8,626 nucleotides of DNA from Planctomycetota bacterium (GTDB taxonomy: Bacteria > Planctomycetota > Phycisphaerae > Sedimentisphaerales > Anaerohalosphaeraceae): contig VRUF01000020.1 in NCBI GenBank assembly GCA_019456245.1, forward strand, positions 13,687 through 22,312, given 5' to 3'. Position 1 is the stretch's first letter; each line of letters begins with the position of its first letter. The notes below the pieces were generated by a model, which worked only from the letters and a program-made list of their open reading frames with translations, did not search any database and had not been told where the DNA came from. The position numbers and the translations under genes were made by a program. Of this stretch, positions 1-6,270 are shown one piece after another.

Positions 1-411
1 AAATATTGCTGAAAAGATCGTCACAACAACCTGGAAGACACGACACTTGTTGTTATACCGTTTAAGAAGAAAGTCAGGCAATGTGGAAACCTTGCTTCTG
101 ATATAGAACGGAGCAAAAAAGATTGCAAGAATCACAAGAGTCAATGCGGCCATCCATTCAAGGTTGCCGTATACCAGACCGCTTTTGTAACCCTCCTCAG
201 CCAAGCTCACCAATTCGATCGTGGAAATATTGGTTGAAAAAAGCGACAAGCCAATCACAGGCCATATAAGCGAACGGCTGGCAAGAAAATAATCACTTCC
301 CTGGGATCCTTTACGCTGACTCCATCCAACCCAGCATCCCAGACCAACCATCACTGCCAGAAATAACAAAACAATGGCCGTGTCGATCAATCCGATATTA
401 AAATCAAACAT
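1..411 (-). CDS. Sodium:solute symporter (SSS family), N-terminal part, cut by window edge
   Basis: Only the first 137 codons are visible; the frame is open to base 1. The protein starts MFDFNIGLIDTAIVLLFLAV and shows hydrophobic segments at about residues 8-28, 47-60, 81-101 and from 125 on, as expected for an inner-membrane carrier. The stretch at residues 57-86 (LFSTNIST, then EEGYKSGLVYGNLEW) matches the first core helix region of SSS/SGLT-type transporters, which carries part of the sodium and substrate sites. The family imports sugars, inositols, amino acids or other organic solutes with Na+. The start at 411 has AAGGA six bases upstream. It lies 51 bp after the tandem mutarotase-like lipoprotein on the same strand and is probably co-transcribed with it, so a sugar or sugar-like substrate is the best inference. 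The family call is firm; the substrate is not readable from this part. Confidence 0.9.
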   Translation of the reverse strand, partial: MFDFNIGLIDTAIVLLFLAVMVGLGCWVGWSQRKGSQGSDYFLASRSLIWPVIGLSLFSTNISTIELVSLAEEGYKSGLVYGNLEWMAALTLVILAIFFAPFYIRSKVSTLPDFLLKRYNNKCRVFQVVVTIFSAIF

Positions 412-462
412 CCGTTATCCTTATGAAATAGATTCCAAATTAAATGCGTATCATCCATTTTA

Positions 463-1251
463 TTAGTAGTGAAATATTTCCTGCATCATCGCCCACCATT
501 CGCCCTCAGTACGCGTTGGAACCGGCAACTGACAAGTCTGATCAGTAAACTTCATCCATGCAACCGTCGCCGGATCTCCATCAACTATTGCCATATCCGC
601 AGCAAAATTATCGCCAACATATTCGAAATAACTGAACAGATAGAACTTACTATCAATTTGATAGAGATAGATCGCATAATTGCGAATATTGCCTTCTGTG
701 AGTTTATTGAGAATCTCCGGCCATGTATATTTGTGCAACAGTTTGTAAGGATCCACCATCTCCGGACGCAATCCTATCACCATCCCGTAACGCTGAACTT
801 TTGACTCATCCACCTTTTTCGCGGTTTGTCCGGCGTGGTAGAACACCTCCTCCATATCGACCCACCAGATACCCTTGCCGTCCGGCGACTGATCGACAAG
901 ACACTCACCGCCGGCGGTATCTTCCCACTTTTGCACGGTCGGGTTTTCCATCATCCTGGCCATGTCGGCGTCAAAATCCTGTCCGCCGTATTCGAAGTAT
1001 CCGAACAGAAATGGCTTACCCTCTTCCAGCTCTTTCAGAAAAATGGAATAGTTGCCGATCTTATATTTTTTCAGGCCCGCCATCACCTCAGGCCAGACCT
1101 CCGTGTGCAGTTTCTTATATTTCGCAACGTTCTCAGGATTGATCATAGCCACATGTCCGAAATGTCTAACCGGTTTATTCATTTGAAAACACCCCTGTAC
1201 AATAAAAAGAATGAAAACTAAAACGATAACATTGATAGTTCTTGTGAACAT
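463..1251 (-). CDS. Tandem L-rhamnose mutarotase-like (RhaM/DUF718) lipoprotein
   Basis: This 262-residue protein has an N-terminal lipoprotein signal: a hydrophobic run at residues 7-19, then a lipobox-like VQGC with lipidation Cys21. Two RhaM-type domains follow, at about residues 28-139 and 152-262. Each keeps the pattern of E. coli RhaM, whose Tyr18, His22 and Tyr41 line the active site. Here these are Y45/H49 (LHTEVWPE) and Y68 (NYSIFL) in domain 1, and Y169/H173 (LHKYTWPE) and Y192 (NYAIYL) in domain 2. RhaM interconverts the alpha and beta pyranose anomers of L-rhamnose and is normally a single-domain cytoplasmic protein of about 104 residues. The fused pair with a lipid anchor is therefore unusual and implies action outside the inner membrane. 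The start at 1251 has AGGAG eight bases upstream and lies 20 bp after the kinase gene. A symporter follows, so anomer conversion before uptake is a reasonable inference. Rhamnose itself is not proven as the substrate. Confidence 0.85.
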   Translation of the reverse strand: MFTRTINVIVLVFILFIVQGCFQMNKPVRHFGHVAMINPENVAKYKKLHTEVWPEVMAGLKKYKIGNYSIFLKELEEGKPFLFGYFEYGGQDFDADMARMMENPTVQKWEDTAGGECLVDQSPDGKGIWWVDMEEVFYHAGQTAKKVDESKVQRYGMVIGLRPEMVDPYKLLHKYTWPEILNKLTEGNIRNYAIYLYQIDSKFYLFSYFEYVGDNFAADMAIVDGDPATVAWMKFTDQTCQLPVPTRTEGEWWAMMQEIFHY

Positions 1252-1271
1252 AATCTATACTCCTATAATAA

Positions 1272-2462
1272 TTACCTCTTATCAAAAGGGCCATAATAGA
1301 CTTGGTGATTCTCCGAATATATCCACCGATCGTCATTAAATCCGACCGGGTTTCGGAGCCGATTTTTATCTCCAAGCAGTTCCATTATGCCCTGCCAATT
1401 ACCAATACCACTGAGTGCATCTATGGCTTGTACATTCTGCCATCCAACTAAATTAGCTATTTGCAGAGAATTCTCGGGCAAAAAATCATGGATAAAAGCA
1501 CATAAAAATCCTGCTATTGTTGCATCTCCTGCGCCCAGGGCCGAACCGAAATTATTCACCTGAAATGTAGCTGCCCATAATTCTCTTTCACTCCAGCTTT
1601 CAATATCTCCCGGGCTGGCATGGCCTATAGAACTTAGCTGGGTACTGCCGGCAGTTCTCAGATAAAGCCCGCGAATACCGCATTTAATCAGAACAATCTT
1701 AGCACCGAGAGAAATTAATGTCTCGGATATTGCATTGCAATCTTCCGGCTTATATGCCCATACAGGATCCTGATCCTTTTGCTGTGATTTTCGTTTTTCG
1801 AACAAATTTCTGTCCACCATAAAGGTAATTTCTTCAAGGCTGGGCATAAAAATGTCCACATAAGGCAAGGATTTCTTCAATATCTTCATCCAATCGACCT
1901 GACCTGACCGTGCGGATGGATCCGGCATGGCCATGTCCAAACTCGTTGTAACTGACAATTCCTTGACTCTTTTTAGCATCACAGCAAGTTCTTCGCCGTC
2001 ATTTTCATACATCCGCTTCATCAGCGTAGGATAACCGAAGTGAAACAATGAACATTCTTTGACAACTCCATAGTCTATATCTTCCGGCCCAAAAGTATCA
2101 TTCGCGGCAGGATTGTGCAGCACAAAACGATCGACACCGGGCAAGGCCAAAACAATTGTGTATGAACTGCTCTGGCCCCGGACGACCTTTAGAGCCTTGG
2201 CCCTGTCTGCACCAATCTTAGTTTGTATGATAGCACCGAATTCATCGTCTCCTATTTTGCCGTTTAAAACAACATCAACACCCATCCTGTCCAATGCGAG
2301 ACCTGTATTGGAAACAGTACCCCCAGTGGACAAAACCGCATCTCCAATATTTGTCAAATGACCGGGGACAAACACCTCACCAACGTTTAGAGACGCAGAG
2401 TCAGAAAACTTCGGTGTAATATCAAGGCATAAATGACCGGCCACCATTATTTTTGTCTTCAT
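1272..2462 (-). CDS. PfkB/ribokinase-family carbohydrate kinase
   Basis: The 396-residue product has the ribokinase-fold layout. It opens with KIMVAGHLCLDITP, has a glycine-rich region GGTVSNTGLALDRMGVDV (residues 47-64) followed by NGKIGDDEFG, which matches PfkB signature 1, and carries the C-terminal signature SALGAGDATIAGFL. In this last motif D313 of GAGD is the expected catalytic base and the glycines form the anion hole. The usual D-T-x-G-A-G-D lead-in is replaced by S-A-L-G-A-G-D. The protein is longer than typical ribokinases (about 300-330 residues), with extra sequence around 217-240 and a C-terminal tail. The family phosphorylates sugars, keto-acids or nucleosides using ATP in the cytoplasm. 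The start at 2462 has AGGA eight bases upstream, 75 bp after fucU, and the mutarotase lipoprotein follows 20 bp downstream. Phosphorylation of the sugar processed by this operon is the likely role. The exact substrate cannot be read. Confidence 0.9.
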   Translation of the reverse strand: MKTKIMVAGHLCLDITPKFSDSASLNVGEVFVPGHLTNIGDAVLSTGGTVSNTGLALDRMGVDVVLNGKIGDDEFGAIIQTKIGADRAKALKVVRGQSSSYTIVLALPGVDRFVLHNPAANDTFGPEDIDYGVVKECSLFHFGYPTLMKRMYENDGEELAVMLKRVKELSVTTSLDMAMPDPSARSGQVDWMKILKKSLPYVDIFMPSLEEITFMVDRNLFEKRKSQQKDQDPVWAYKPEDCNAISETLISLGAKIVLIKCGIRGLYLRTAGSTQLSSIGHASPGDIESWSERELWAATFQVNNFGSALGAGDATIAGFLCAFIHDFLPENSLQIANLVGWQNVQAIDALSGIGNWQGIMELLGDKNRLRNPVGFNDDRWIYSENHQVYYGPFDKR

Positions 2463-2537
2463 GAAATAAATCCTATCAAATCACTGCCATCCCATAGAAA
2501 ATCAAAATATGAGAGGATTCTTCTAAAATAGCGAATT

Positions 2538-2960
2538 TCAGCACATAACCGGACCCTTTTTAAGAATCACATTACCATCGGCTTCACTGGTAACGATGAC
2601 CGCATAGGCATTTGCTGAACGCTGATATAAATCAAATCGTTTTTCAAGCTCAAAATCCATGAACTTTTTGTCATATCGGCGTATGACAGTTCGGAACCGT
2701 TGGTAGGATTCCGGTTCATCGCCCCACTCGGAACAGTCCATGGTTATAACCGGTTTGTCAACGAAAGAATCAAGTGGAAAAAACGGCAAAATCGCTTCCA
2801 GCAGCGTTACAACATCAACACCATCGGCTCTTATGAGTCTTTTTGAATATGTGGCCGCAGGAAAATCCGCATCGGCCAGTACAATCTCATCGCCATGTCC
2901 CATACTCATCAGGACGTGCATCAAATCAGGCGAAATACAAGCAGGTATATTTCTAAGCAT
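2538..2960 (-). CDS. fucU: L-fucose mutarotase FucU (RbsD/FucU family)
   Basis: At 140 residues this is the size of E. coli FucU and follows it nearly end to end: MLRNIPACISPDLMHVL, then MGHGDEIVLADADFPA, IRADGVDVVTLLEAILPFF with LDSF, a late RFDLYQRSANAYAVIVT, and NVILKKG near the C-terminus. FucU speeds anomer interconversion of L-fucose (and related sugars) in the cytoplasm, supplying the right anomer to the next enzyme. His22 of the GHGDEI motif and Asp30, conserved in the family, are present. The family's DAHFPAH is DADFPAA here, so two histidines of that loop are replaced. The start is one base beyond the dehydrogenase stop (TAA A ATG), with AAAGGAA inside the end of that gene, indicating translational coupling. 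No fucose isomerase, kinase or aldolase gene is in the window, so the substrate could be another 6-deoxy or galacto-type sugar. RbsD-like ribopyranase activity is a less likely alternative. Confidence 0.92.
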   Translation of the reverse strand: MLRNIPACISPDLMHVLMSMGHGDEIVLADADFPAATYSKRLIRADGVDVVTLLEAILPFFPLDSFVDKPVITMDCSEWGDEPESYQRFRTVIRRYDKKFMDFELEKRFDLYQRSANAYAVIVTSEADGNVILKKGPVMC

Positions 2961-2961
2961 T

Positions 2962-4116
2962 TTAACTTTTCCTTTCGGAGATATCGGGCACCATCATTGC
3001 TTTCACAATTTCTCGATTATCCAGCTTTTGACCTTTTTCGATTACTCCTAAAACCATTTCGACATCTTCAAGAGGCACTCTATGCGTTATAAGCTTTTCC
3101 AGTGGGATTCTTTTGTCGGCAATAAGCGGCATCGCCCGGACGAAATGCTCTGCTTCGTTATCAAAGCTGCCGATAATTTTAATACCTCTTTCACAGAGCT
3201 GCGTACAAGGATTAAAATCAAATGTGCCTGAGTCAACAAAGTTTCCAACTTCAACGATGGTGCCGCTGTGCCGAACAAAATTAAAACACTCTTTGAAAGC
3301 TTCACATGTTCCTACAGTATTGATAACTACATCGGCACCGACATTGTTGAGAGATTTTTCAAAGACGAAACGCTTTCTATCTTCTTCTGAGGGCATATCC
3401 GCAGCAAGGATAACATGATCGGCACCCATCTCCCTGGCAAGTTCAACCCGGGCACGGTTCGACCGACCCGTCGCAATTACCACCGATGCGCCTGCCAGTT
3501 TTGCGCAAGCTGTCGTGAGTAGTCCGATAGGGCCCGAACCCTGAACAACGACGGTGTCACCAAGTTTTATCTTTGCATGCAGCATCGAATGGACCACAAC
3601 TGCCATAGGCTCTAGAAATGCTGTTCTTTCGGCAGTTGTTGTAGACTTAATAAAAAATGAACCGGGATCGTGGAGGTACAGGTAATCTCCGTAACCACCC
3701 GTAAAATGGGGCTGCTGATCGGCTTTTGGCCATGTACCATACGTTTTCCAGTCGGTACATTTTTCCGGTGTTTTGGCAATCCTGCAGAAATAACATTTAC
3801 CGCAATGGATCGCCGGTATGACACCTATTCTGTCACCGACTTTTACCGGCGTTCCAACAGAGTCAGTCGTTACACCGTTACCAAGTGATTCAATAATGCC
3901 GGAAATTTCATGCCCCAGGCTGATCGGATATTCTAACCCGAACACTGCCTCTGCAGGTGCCCGCCATGTATGAATATCCGTACCGCATATGCCACACATC
4001 TCGATCTTCATGAGTACCTCACCCGATTTCAATGTCGGTACGGGATATTGTCCTACCACGAATTTGCCGTTAGGCTTATCAAGCAAACTTGCTCTAGCTG
4101 TTTTTGTTGCCATCAT
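2962..4116 (-). CDS. Zinc-dependent medium-chain dehydrogenase (polyol/threonine dehydrogenase type)
   Basis: This 384-residue protein is a complete zinc-containing MDR enzyme. The catalytic zinc ligands appear as C41 (CGICGTDIH), H69-E70 (GHE) and E169 (FLEPMAVVVH). The structural zinc lobe is C105/C108/C111/C120 (HCGKCYFC, then KC). The NAD(P)-binding Rossmann motif is GSGPIG at 193-198. Such enzymes oxidise secondary alcohols of sugars, polyols, cyclitols or threonine to ketones. The long segment after the zinc lobe (about 121-150, ending GGYGDYLYL) resembles MDR members acting on cyclitols and sugars rather than ethanol-type enzymes; that comparison is from memory. Met1 (4116) and Met2 (4113) are both usable, since AGGAAAGG lies just upstream. 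The gene runs into fucU with a 1-bp gap. Its upstream junction with the SIS gene is interrupted by a foldback element. Oxidation of a ring or side hydroxyl of the operon's substrate is inferred. Confidence 0.92.
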   Translation of the reverse strand: MMATKTARASLLDKPNGKFVVGQYPVPTLKSGEVLMKIEMCGICGTDIHTWRAPAEAVFGLEYPISLGHEISGIIESLGNGVTTDSVGTPVKVGDRIGVIPAIHCGKCYFCRIAKTPEKCTDWKTYGTWPKADQQPHFTGGYGDYLYLHDPGSFFIKSTTTAERTAFLEPMAVVVHSMLHAKIKLGDTVVVQGSGPIGLLTTACAKLAGASVVIATGRSNRARVELAREMGADHVILAADMPSEEDRKRFVFEKSLNNVGADVVINTVGTCEAFKECFNFVRHSGTIVEVGNFVDSGTFDFNPCTQLCERGIKIIGSFDNEAEHFVRAMPLIADKRIPLEKLITHRVPLEDVEMVLGVIEKGQKLDNREIVKAMMVPDISERKS

Positions 4117-4120
4117 TACG

Positions 4121-4133
4121 ATCCTTTCCTTTT
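4121..4133 (-). promoter_or_regulatory. Ribosome binding site of the dehydrogenase gene, beside the inserted element
   Basis: On the minus strand this reads AAAAGGAAAGGAT, ending four bases before the first ATG. Its upstream edge touches the left TTTA copy (4131-4134) of the foldback element, so the insertion stopped just short of this site and left it intact. Its distance fits either of the two adjacent ATG codons. Confidence 0.7.
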
Positions 4134-4134
4134 A
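4131..4134. repeat. Left copy of TTTA putative target-site duplication
   Basis: TTTA lies directly outside the left end (GGGCACC) of the foldback element. The same four bases stand outside the right end at 4296-4299. A 4-bp match alone could be chance, and a 3-bp TTA reading of the same junction is also possible. The case rests on the match occurring exactly at both ends of the inverted repeat. Confidence 0.6.
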
Positions 4135-4295
4135 GGGCACCTCTAAAAATTCATTTTGGCGGACAAGCGAATCTTTTTGATTCTGGACGTCGTCAGATAA
4201 AAGCCGCCTTAGCTTCAACTAAAGCTGATTTATCTTCCTTGCCAGAATACAAAAACCTTCTACTTGCCGCTCAAAAGCAATTATTAGAACTACCC
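4135..4295. mobile_element. 161-bp foldback (MITE-like) element with imperfect terminal inverted repeats
   Basis: The left end GGGCACCTCTAAAAATT (4135-4151) and the reverse complement of the right end, GGGTAGTTCTAATAATT (4295-4279), agree at 13 of 17 positions. The similarity continues inward: ATTTTGGCGGACAAG pairs with the complement of the CTTTTGAGCGGCAAG arm. TTTTTG plus ATTCTGG (4174-4186) matches 4242-4255 with one extra base, and AGATAAA (4195-4201) faces TTTATCT (4229-4235). A small hairpin AGCTT / AAGCT (4211-4226) sits at the centre. The entire element is thus one long imperfect palindrome. It holds no transposase and has TTTA on both flanks. That is the structure of a non-autonomous MITE mobilised in trans. 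The parent IS family is not identified. The transcribed copy would fold into a long hairpin between the SIS and dehydrogenase cistrons. An alternative is a divergent IS-end remnant or a repetitive extragenic palindrome. Confidence 0.75.
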
Positions 4296-4299
4296 TTTA
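4296..4299. repeat. Right copy of TTTA putative target-site duplication, overlapping the SIS stop codon
   Basis: TTTA here matches the copy at 4131-4134. On the minus strand it reads TAAA, and its first three bases are the stop codon of the SIS gene (4299-4297). The insertion therefore preserved the stop codon, and the coding sequence upstream of it is not altered. Confidence 0.6.
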
Positions 4300-4881
4300 T
4301 TCATCTTCTACATTAAAATCCATGTAACCGTCGAGATTTGTGTGACGCTTAGCCATCTGCTCGGAAGTTATGTTGAGTTTCTTCATTAAGAGTTGAATGA
4401 TAATATCCTCAAAGACAAAGATTGTCTGCTCGAACAATGCCGCCATTGGCTGAATAGAAGGGATCTCATAGTCTCTTCCGCCATGGACCTGGCCTTTAAG
4501 GTTCACCGTAAAGTCACATAATTTCGCGGCTTTACTATTTGGATTTGCCGTGATGGCTACAATCTTTGCACCAAGCTTATTTGCGAACTGCATAACCGTA
4601 TAACCAACAGTTGTACAGGCAGCATTGACAATCAACAAATCTCCCGGGCCAATATTCGGACAGGTCGTATCATAGACAACATGAGCATCAAAGCCCATAT
4701 GCATCAGACGCATTACAAAGGCACGAACCGCACACTTCATCCTGCCCATACCGAAAACCTGGATACACTTAGCCTCTGCGATTGCGTCAAGAAGTTTTTC
4801 CACTTCATTTTCATCGACAGCCATCAGAACCTGTTCATGTTCTTTCAAAACAACCTTAGCCAAATCTTTATAATTAGACAT
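4297..4881 (-). CDS. SIS-domain protein related to 6-phospho-3-hexuloisomerase (HxlB/PHI-like)
   Basis: The 194-residue product is one SIS domain with the layout of 6-phospho-3-hexuloisomerases: IQVFGMGR then AFVMRLMHMGF (about 40-64), NIGPGDLLIV (76-85), LGAKIVAITANPNS (103-116), SIQPMAALFEQ (142-152, with E151 at the position of the family's catalytic glutamate) and a late RHTNLDGY. Its length is normal for that family. PHI converts hexulose-6-phosphate to fructose-6-phosphate, but its usual partner, hexulose-phosphate synthase, is absent here. The family's phosphate loops are changed: GxGRSG is GMGRMK (44-49), and the SGSGET loop is AACTTV (87-92). It may therefore isomerise a different sugar phosphate or a non-phosphorylated sugar. 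TAAGGAG precedes the start, 12 bp after the aminotransferase gene. The structural family is sure; the reaction is not. A plain sugar-phosphate-binding protein is the alternative. Confidence 0.85.
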   Translation of the reverse strand: MSNYKDLAKVVLKEHEQVLMAVDENEVEKLLDAIAEAKCIQVFGMGRMKCAVRAFVMRLMHMGFDAHVVYDTTCPNIGPGDLLIVNAACTTVGYTVMQFANKLGAKIVAITANPNSKAAKLCDFTVNLKGQVHGGRDYEIPSIQPMAALFEQTIFVFEDIIIQLLMKKLNITSEQMAKRHTNLDGYMDFNVEDE

Positions 4882-4889
4882 TGTAAAAT

Positions 4890-4896
4890 CTCCTTA
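4890..4896 (-). promoter_or_regulatory. Ribosome binding site of the SIS gene overlapping the aminotransferase stop codon
   Basis: The minus strand reads TAAGGAG, in which TAA is the stop codon of the aminotransferase gene. It lies eight bases before the SIS ATG. This fixes the start at 4881 and suggests coupled translation of the two genes. Confidence 0.8.
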
Positions 4897-6225
4897 GATT
4901 TCCCTGTTTTCGCCGGGCATCGTTGGAAAATCAATGTCCTTTGAGAATTCAATCACTTCGTCAAGATTATCAAATACCTTATTGAAGGCCTCAACATAAA
5001 GCCCCATCAGTTTGAGATCGTTGGGCGGGTAAATCGGGTTAATACAGAAAGACCGATCAAACATATCCACACATGCCGGATAATTAAACGGGTCATACTG
5101 ATAATCTTTCCACTTCGGATCCGCAAGATGGCATTCCCACGGACAACCCTTTCCGTAAGCGTCCTTGTTAAGAAATACTTTTTGTGATGGAACCGGCATA
5201 TTGTGCCATTCAAAGAGATCACAACCCTCTTGCTGAAGTGCTTTATGTATTGCCCAGCGGAAACGCTTTACATGAATATCCGTAATACCAAGTTGTTCCG
5301 GATAGACCCTTAACTTATAAAGATGCCAGGCATGAACATAACCATCGGGTACTTGCGGCGGTCTTACTCCTTTTATTTTGATTAATTCCGCATTTAGATA
5401 CTCACAAAGCTCTGCGCGGCCAGCCTGAAGCTGATCGTAACGCTTGAGCATGGAACGACAGAGTGCGTCGCCCATTTCATTGTTGCGGTAGTTAAAGCCC
5501 ATTATTTCGGCATCATAAAGACGTATATGGCCCTTAGGAATTGCTTTTTCACCAAACATTGCCATCTTTCTGGCTCTGTCCATAAGTTTGTCATCATTTG
5601 TTGTTACGATTCCACCTTCGCCTGCAGGAAGATTCTTACTGCCATTGAGGCTGAATCCGGCAATATCGCCAAGTACGCCGGCATTTTTGCCTTTGTATTT
5701 TGCGCCGGCGGCCTGTGCGGCATCTTCGATAACCTTAAGATTATACTTGCTGGCTATTTTCATTATTGGATCCATGTCCGCACAAAGTCCATGAACGTGT
5801 ACAGGTAAAAGAGCTTTAGTTCTGTCTGTTATTTTCTCTTCAATTTTTGAAGGATCCATATTCATCGAATCCGGATCAATATCCACAAAAACAGGAATGC
5901 CGTTATGCGCCATAATAGCCTGGCTGGTCGCCCAGAAGCTATATGCTGGAGTAATAACTTCGTCACCCGGGCCAATCCCTGCGGCAACAACTGCCGCATG
6001 AAGAGCAGCCGTGCCGGAATTAACGACCAGAGCATGTTTGGCTCCAATGTATTCGGCAAATTCCTTCTGCAATCCCAACACTTCCTTTTCCATTGGACCC
6101 CATAATATACCTCTGTCAAGAACCCGCATGACGGCATCTTTATCATCCTGGTTAATAGGCGGCCATGCTTTATGCAAGCCTGCCGGTATCGTTTTTTCTG
6201 CTCCATTAATCGCTAACTTTGCCAT
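4894..6225 (-). CDS. DegT/DnrJ/EryC1/StrS-family PLP-dependent aminotransferase
   Basis: This 443-residue protein is a fold-type I PLP enzyme of the sugar aminotransferase family. The phosphate-binding NSGTAALHAA is at 69-78, ITPAYSFWATSQAI at 91-104, the PLP-pyridine aspartate D168 in VIEDAAQAAGAKYKGK, and the Schiff-base lysine K197 in SLNGSKNLPAGEGG. These enzymes interconvert keto and amino groups on nucleotide sugars, free sugars or cyclitols, usually with glutamate or glutamine as amino partner. It is longer than typical members (about 370-400). Extra sequence between 330 and 395 includes KGCPWEC and a late NPIYPPND, a feature I associate with the scyllo-inosose aminotransferase-like branch (from memory). 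AGGGAAG precedes the start. The gene sits 45 bp after the methyltransferase gene and its stop overlaps the SIS ribosome binding site. In this otherwise catabolic-looking operon it may work in the deaminating direction; that is inference. Confidence 0.9.
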   Translation of the reverse strand: MAKLAINGAEKTIPAGLHKAWPPINQDDKDAVMRVLDRGILWGPMEKEVLGLQKEFAEYIGAKHALVVNSGTAALHAAVVAAGIGPGDEVITPAYSFWATSQAIMAHNGIPVFVDIDPDSMNMDPSKIEEKITDRTKALLPVHVHGLCADMDPIMKIASKYNLKVIEDAAQAAGAKYKGKNAGVLGDIAGFSLNGSKNLPAGEGGIVTTNDDKLMDRARKMAMFGEKAIPKGHIRLYDAEIMGFNYRNNEMGDALCRSMLKRYDQLQAGRAELCEYLNAELIKIKGVRPPQVPDGYVHAWHLYKLRVYPEQLGITDIHVKRFRWAIHKALQQEGCDLFEWHNMPVPSQKVFLNKDAYGKGCPWECHLADPKWKDYQYDPFNYPACVDMFDRSFCINPIYPPNDLKLMGLYVEAFNKVFDNLDEVIEFSKDIDFPTMPGENREI

Positions 6226-6270
6226 CTTGCTTCCCTTTTTTTATTAAAAGTTATAAAAAATATTCCATAT

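Noticed and set aside
469..1221. Overlapping plus-strand open frames opposite the mutarotase-like lipoprotein gene
   Set aside because: They lie antisense to a gene with clear domains and lack family motifs, so they are shadow frames.
4104..4316. 70-residue plus-strand open frame spanning the foldback element
   Set aside because: It overlaps the ends of two real minus-strand genes and crosses both element boundaries, with no known domain. It is best explained as chance.
6226..6270. AAATAT-GGA-ATATTT hairpin plus T run between the methyltransferase and aminotransferase genes
   Set aside because: The stem contains only A-T pairs and would be unstable. The gap is short with a good ribosome binding site, so read-through is expected.
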